From assembly GCA_052033935.1 (NCBI GenBank), contig JBPOJE010000102.1, forward strand, positions 1 through 9,453: a DNA stretch of 9,453 nt, written 5' to 3'. The notes below the pieces were generated by a model, which searched no databases, was not told the origin of the DNA, and saw only the letters and a program-made list of their open reading frames with translations. The DNA is from JAGVUD01 sp052033935. GTDB taxonomy: Bacteria; Armatimonadota; UBA5829; DSUL01. Made by a program: the position numbers and the translations under genes. Shown here one piece after another: positions 6,426-9,453 of the stretch; position 1 is the stretch's first letter, and each line of letters opens with the position of its first letter.

Positions 6426-7088
6426 TTGAACATACTTGCGGCAAAAGTCCTGATTGGCTCGTACTTGCTCGGATCGGTACCGTTCGGGCTGATAGCCGGA
6501 TACGCCTTCAAGCGGATAGACATCCGGCAGTACGGAAGCGGCAACATCGGAGCGACGAACGTGCTGCGCCTGCTCGGCTGGCCCGCCGCGATCCTCGTCT
6601 TTCTCCTCGACACAACCAAGGGGTTTGTGCCTGTCTGGGTGGCGCAGGCCAGCGAACTTGATCCGCTTGTCGTTGCCGGTGCCGCTATTGCCAGCATACT
6701 CGGCCACAACTGCTCTGTGTTCCTCAAGCTCAAGGGTGGCAAGGGCGCTGCGACGAGTCTGGGAGTGGTCATTGGTATTGCTCCCCATATCGCCGCTGTC
6801 GCTTTCTTTATCTGGGTGCTGGTTGTGACCGTCACGCGCTATATCTCGGTCGGATCCATGGTCGCGGGCGTGAGTGTGCCGGTTCTGATGTGGCTGTCAT
6901 CTCGCTTGCAGGACAGCTACCTGAGCAGGCCGTACCCTGCCGAGTACATCTACCTCGCGCTGTTCGGCGCGGGCTTCATTCTGCTGAAGCACAAGAGCAA
7001 CCTGATGCGCCTTGCCAGCGGCGTGGAGCCCCGGGTCGGGCAGCGCATTGATGTCGGCAAGCCGCCGCTCGGGTCAGGGAAGCGATGA
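6426..7088 (+). CDS. plsY: Acyl-phosphate:glycerol-3-phosphate acyltransferase PlsY
   Basis: PlsY is the integral membrane enzyme that transfers an acyl group from acyl-phosphate (made by PlsX) to glycerol-3-phosphate, the first step of phospholipid synthesis in most bacteria. The 220-residue product carries the conserved cytoplasmic motifs: GSVPFG (16-21), GSGNIGATN (37-45), a GHN...FLK..GGKGAAT block (93-110) whose Gly-rich loop binds phosphate, RYIS (138-141) and HKSNLMRL (189-196). Five or so hydrophobic helices lie between them, and length is normal. The start is TTG at 6426, 10 bases after the der stop, with no strong ribosome binding site. The choice rests on the normal MNxLAAKxLIGSYLLGSVPFG-type N-terminus and on the absence of a better ATG. 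Expression may therefore depend on translation of der. The stop overlaps the next start. Confidence 0.95.
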   Translation: MNILAAKVLIGSYLLGSVPFGLIAGYAFKRIDIRQYGSGNIGATNVLRLLGWPAAILVFLLDTTKGFVPVWVAQASELDPLVVAGAAIASILGHNCSVFLKLKGGKGAATSLGVVIGIAPHIAAVAFFIWVLVVTVTRYISVGSMVAGVSVPVLMWLSSRLQDSYLSRPYPAEYIYLALFGAGFILLKHKSNLMRLASGVEPRVGQRIDVGKPPLGSGKR

Positions 7089-7609
7089 CACCCCCCGAAT
7101 CCCTTCACGTGGCGCTGGCGCGCTCGGCACTTGAGAGGTTCGTCCGCCAGCGCGAGAGGCTCATTCTGCCGGACGACCTTCCGGATGAACTGCGGTGCCC
7201 GTCGGCCTGCTTCGTATCGCTTCACACCGGCGGTCAGCTTCGGGGCTGCATCGGAACCATCGAGCCCTGCGCGCGCTGCCTGGCCGAGGAGATCATCTCT
7301 AACGCCATTTCCGCCGGCACGCGCGACCCCCGCTTCCCGCCCGTGATGCCCCGCGACCTCGCCTCGTTGTCGTATTCGGTTGACGTTCTCAACCCGCCCG
7401 AATCCATCCCGAACCTCGACTGCCACGACCCGAAGCAGCATGGCCTGATCATCGAATCGGCGCGCGACGGCCGCAGGGGGCTGCTTCTGCCCGACCTCGA
7501 AGGGGTGGATACGCCCGGTGAGCAGCGTTCCATCTGCCTTGCCAAGGCCGGAATCGGGCTGTCCGAGCCGGTGCGCCTCTTCCGCTTCACAGTCACGCGC
7601 CACTACTGA
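7085..7609 (+). CDS. AMMECR1-domain protein
   Basis: A 174-residue, single-domain member of the AMMECR1 family, conserved from archaea to humans but without a settled biochemical function. The hallmark LRGCIGT lies at 52-58. Other family features are SAGTRDPRFPP (76-86), SYSVDVLNPPE (96-106), HGLIIE (119-124), LLLPDLEGVDT (133-143), the KAGI segment (154-157) and the closing RFTVTRHY. In many bacteria this protein is found with Memo-like and radical-SAM partners (the AmmeMemoRadiSam set). Neither partner is in this window. The ATG overlaps the plsY stop as ATGA, with AGGGA a few bases upstream inside plsY, so it is probably co-transcribed and translationally coupled with plsY. Confidence 0.93.
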   Translation: MTPPESLHVALARSALERFVRQRERLILPDDLPDELRCPSACFVSLHTGGQLRGCIGTIEPCARCLAEEIISNAISAGTRDPRFPPVMPRDLASLSYSVDVLNPPESIPNLDCHDPKQHGLIIESARDGRRGLLLPDLEGVDTPGEQRSICLAKAGIGLSEPVRLFRFTVTRHY

Positions 7610-7640
7610 GCAGCCCTATGGAGGAAGGGGTGCGAAATCC

Positions 7641-7660
7641 GCTGAATACAGCGCTTCAGC
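7641..7660. terminator. Weak hairpin in the convergent gap between AMMECR1 and the sialidase pseudogene
   Basis: GCTGAA (7641-7646) and TTCAGC (7655-7660) form a 6-bp stem with an 8-base loop, about 30 bp after the AMMECR1 stop. There is no T-tract on either strand, so a role as a bidirectional terminator is only suggested by the convergent position. The rest of 7610-7723 shows nothing recognisable. Confidence 0.3.
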
Positions 7661-7723
7661 CTTGTGGACGGCAGGGCCGCGCCATGGCCGCCGAGGGGCT
7701 TGTGGGTTTCTTTGATCTGCTCG

Positions 7724-8971
7724 TCAACGGGCGGGGCTGACCCGCACCTCCCGCACCTTTATCGCTTTCCGGAAAGCGCCGCCGGGCGTCCTGTGCTTGA
7801 AGTCCGAATAGGCAATCAGAAAGCTGTTCGCGCCGGTTGCGAGAAGGCCCGTGTAGCCGCAACTGTAATCACCCGCAACCTCTGGCTTCGGCGCGACCAT
7901 CTCGAATGGGTCCGACCAGGTCTCGCCCCGGCCGTCCGCGCAGAAGCGTACCTGACGCCGGGACGCTCTGAGGCAAGCACAAGCACGCCGTTGTCCAGAC
8001 GTAGAAGCTGAGGAAGCACCCCGTTCGGCGTGAAGGCGGCGGGCTTCGGCCATGTCCTGCCCAAATCTTTCGATCGGCTTGCTTACATCGGCCCGATGCC
8101 CACACCGTCCGTTGAGCGCATCACGCACAGCAGAGTGCCGTCCGCCAGGATTTCAAATGCGGGTTCGGTGAAACCGCCCCGCTCGTTCCCCTTCGGGTCA
8201 GCCGTCAGGTCGGGCTGATAAGGAATCCGTCCCTGCACCGTCCATGTGTGTCCGTTGTCCGTGGAGCGGTAGAAGAACACCCCGCCCTTCGGATCCACCG
8301 TGCCGTCGCCGCGAAGCAGGTAGGCCGGATAGATTTCCGCCAGAAGCGACCTGTCCGGGGCAACCCGAACGTCGCCCCACCACACCACCGGGAACAGCCC
8401 GCTTATGGTGTAGCGCAGCGCCTGTGGGTCCACCAGATCGGCCAGCTCCGCCTTCCACCTGTCCGTTCCCTTTGCCTGCCGCACCTGGTGCACGGTTCGC
8501 AGATCCTCTGGCAGGTCTTCCAGCCTGTACACATCGAGCTCCGTGTCGCAGTAGCTGGCGGTCACCCTGCCCGCGGGTTTGGGCAGCTTCAGCTCGCTTA
8601 CCTTCTTTGCTTCGGGAGTCGTCACCGCCAGACGATCGCCGTTCGGAAGCAGCAGCCCCGTGCGCATTGAGGCGGCGTCGGCTTTCTGCCACTTACCTGC
8701 GCCGTCTGCCGACACGCCGCGACAGCGACGGGAACTGATAGAATCCCCATCCTTCGGGCTTCGAAGCCACGGTGGCGACACCCGGTTCCCCGAAGCTCAG
8801 CTTCAGCGCCGGTTTCCCGTCGCGGCGGTAGTCCACCGAAACAGTCCCGTAGCAACCAATCGCGTTCGTCATCGTCAGCGCCCCTTTCCGCGCGGCGTCC
8901 GCTACCACTGGCGGCAGGCCGATTGCCAGCGTCGCCGCGGTAGCAAGGCAAGCTCTCATCGCGTGTGTCAT
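7724..8971 (-). pseudogene. Secreted sialidase/BNR-repeat exo-glycosidase, disrupted by two frameshifts and one nonsense codon
   Basis: Joining three - strand reading segments gives a sialidase-like beta-propeller protein of about 415 residues. It starts at the ATG at 8971 (GGGAGG at 8978-8983, 6 nt upstream) with a signal peptide (MRACLATAATLAIGLPPVVADA). Then come WGFYQFPSLSR, several blade motifs and three Asp-box-like S/A-x-D-x-G-x-T-W elements: STDNGHTW, SKDLGRTW and CADGRGETW (the last one atypical by one residue). It ends YSDFKHRTPG...VREVRVSPAR. One extra base near 8715-8721 moves SLSR into the frame of VSADGAGKW. TAA at 8083-8085 stands where the reading GPM-x-ASRSKDLGRTW expects an ordinary residue. 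One missing base near 7951 moves RPGVR into VRFCADGRGETW. The two shifts cancel. An active enzyme would have released terminal sugars outside the cytoplasm; which sugar is not determinable. Confidence 0.8.
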
Positions 8972-9101
8972 CCTGCGCCTCCCTTCGCCTTGTGCGTTTT
9001 CTTTCGAGCCCCGATAGTGTACAATAGCCCGCACATGCTGGGATTGTCTGGCGTGTACGCTGCCTGATGCAGCCATGTTTTCTATCGGGGGACCTGTGCT
9101 C
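8972..9101. promoter_or_regulatory. Divergent promoter region with a 9-bp inverted repeat
   Basis: This 130-bp gap must promote both the sialidase pseudogene (leftward) and the golvesin-domain gene (rightward). CCCCGATAG at 9009-9017 recurs as its exact complement CTATCGGGG at 9082-9090. TACAAT at 9020-9025 could be a -10 element for the rightward gene, but no good -35 lies 16-18 bp before it. GCTGC-CTGAT-GCAGC at 9059-9073 is a small hairpin in the leader. Confidence 0.4.
9087..9092 (+). promoter_or_regulatory. Ribosome binding site GGGGGA for the gene starting at 9102
   Basis: GGGGGA lies 9 nt before the ATG at 9102. It favours this start over the in-frame GTG at 9096 (3 nt away) and the ATG at 9075, which has no upstream purine-rich site. 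Its first bases are also part of the right arm of the 9-bp inverted repeat. Confidence 0.55.
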
Positions 9102-9453
9102 ATGTTCAAGAGGTTTCGCCTGCTCTGGGTAGGCTTGGTTGCCGCCAGCTTTGCTCTTGCCTTCGCAGGGGTGGGGGCACACGCGGCCGAACTCATCATT
9201 GACAACGAAAACGCCAACAACACCGATGGCGTGTTCACGATTCTGTCCGGCAACTGGAGCTCGCGCACAAGCGCGTCCGACTACCTGGACGACTATCGCC
9301 GGACGGGCACCAGCAGCACGGTAACAGCGGAAGTCGAATGGTGCCCAACCATACCGGTGCCCGCCGCCTATGAGGTCGCGGTCTGGTTTGTCAGCGCCAC
9401 CACCCGCCCGAACAACGCGAAGTACGTCGTCACGCACAAGGACGGCACGTCCA
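9102..9453 (+). CDS. Secreted protein beginning with a golvesin/Xly CBD-like domain (3' end outside window)
   Basis: A partial frame of 117 codons, open to the window edge. Residues 1-29 are a signal peptide: FKRFRL, a hydrophobic run to about residue 24, then AHA just before AE. Mature residues 31-117 match the golvesin C-terminal-like (Xly CBD-like) beta-sandwich pattern. LIIDNENAN comes first, then a GNWSSRTSASDYLDDYRR segment, TGTSSTVTAEVEW, P..PAAYEVAVWF and TTRPNNAKYVVTHKDGTS. The family typically shows 'DN....F...G.W..S.....Y..DY...G......TW.P..P..G.YEV.VW......R...A.Y.V.H..G'. Such domains occur at the ends of secreted polysaccharide lyases, peptidases and adhesins, probably for carbohydrate or surface binding. 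Here the domain is unusual in being N-terminal. The catalytic or other parts lie beyond the window, so the overall function is unknown. Confidence 0.75.
   Translation, partial: MFKRFRLLWVGLVAASFALAFAGVGAHAAELIIDNENANNTDGVFTILSGNWSSRTSASDYLDDYRRTGTSSTVTAEVEWCPTIPVPAAYEVAVWFVSATTRPNNAKYVVTHKDGTS

Noticed and set aside
8083..8085. TAA read as a sense codon (alternative genetic code)
   Set aside because: The glycosidase, der, plsY and AMMECR1 genes contain many Tyr and Gln codons and none is TAA, and the same sialidase gene also carries two frameshifts. Mutation or sequence error is the simpler explanation.
9020..9025. TACAAT as a firm sigma-70 promoter for the golvesin-domain gene
   Set aside because: No acceptable -35 hexamer lies 16-18 bp upstream, so it is mentioned only as a possibility within the divergent region.
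8622..9437. 271-codon - strand frame across the divergent region
   Set aside because: It runs antisense through the golvesin-domain gene and out of frame through the sialidase. It has no recognisable domain, and its start has no supporting context.
1..9453. CRISPR array, tRNA or rRNA
   Set aside because: No regularly spaced direct repeats of 23-40 bp with unique spacers, no tRNA-like cloverleaf with a TTCGA-type arm in a gene-free stretch, and no rRNA-like conserved blocks were found.

Overview
The window is GC-rich, densely coded bacterial DNA that mixes a conserved housekeeping block with accessory genes, several of them broken. The gene types (a very large uncharacterised (alpha/alpha)6-type glycosidase, a secreted sialidase, a golvesin-type carbohydrate-binding-like domain, IS110 debris) resemble free-living Planctomycetota, Armatimonadota or related environmental phyla. 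That placement is an inference from gene content only; no rRNA or other phylogenetic marker was compared.

Left part (1-1292), an accessory patch. It opens with the 3' part of an IS110-family transposase on the + strand. At about position 103 this joins tail to tail a nuclease gene truncated on the - strand. Upstream of the nuclease, all on the - strand, run a membrane-anchored protein with a Tyr-His/Cys zinc-finger-like C-terminus (ATGA overlap with the nuclease), the C-terminal half of an ImmA/IrrE-type peptidase, and a small membrane-anchored hypothetical protein. At least three of the five coding pieces are truncated, so this looks like a recombination scar or decaying mobile cargo.

Centre (1574-4876, - strand): one 1100-residue protein with N-terminal beta-sandwich regions, a six-hairpin-type helical catalytic region and a C-terminal beta domain. 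It is probably a glycoside hydrolase with no signal peptide and no family I can name.

Housekeeping block (5045-7609, + strand): der (ribosome-assembly GTPase), plsY (acyl-phosphate:glycerol-3-phosphate acyltransferase) and an AMMECR1-domain gene. Spacings of 10 bp and -4 bp suggest one transcript.

Right part (7610-9453): a secreted sialidase pseudogene on the - strand, with two opposite-sign frameshifts and one nonsense codon, lies convergent to the housekeeping block. Divergent from it, running off the window edge, is a secreted protein that begins with a golvesin-like domain.

I found no CRISPR array, tRNA, rRNA or recognisable complete defence system. The most unusual items are the IS110/nuclease junction, the split nuclease/zinc-finger gene pair, the peptidase remnant lying in frame behind a stop codon, and the three-lesion sialidase.
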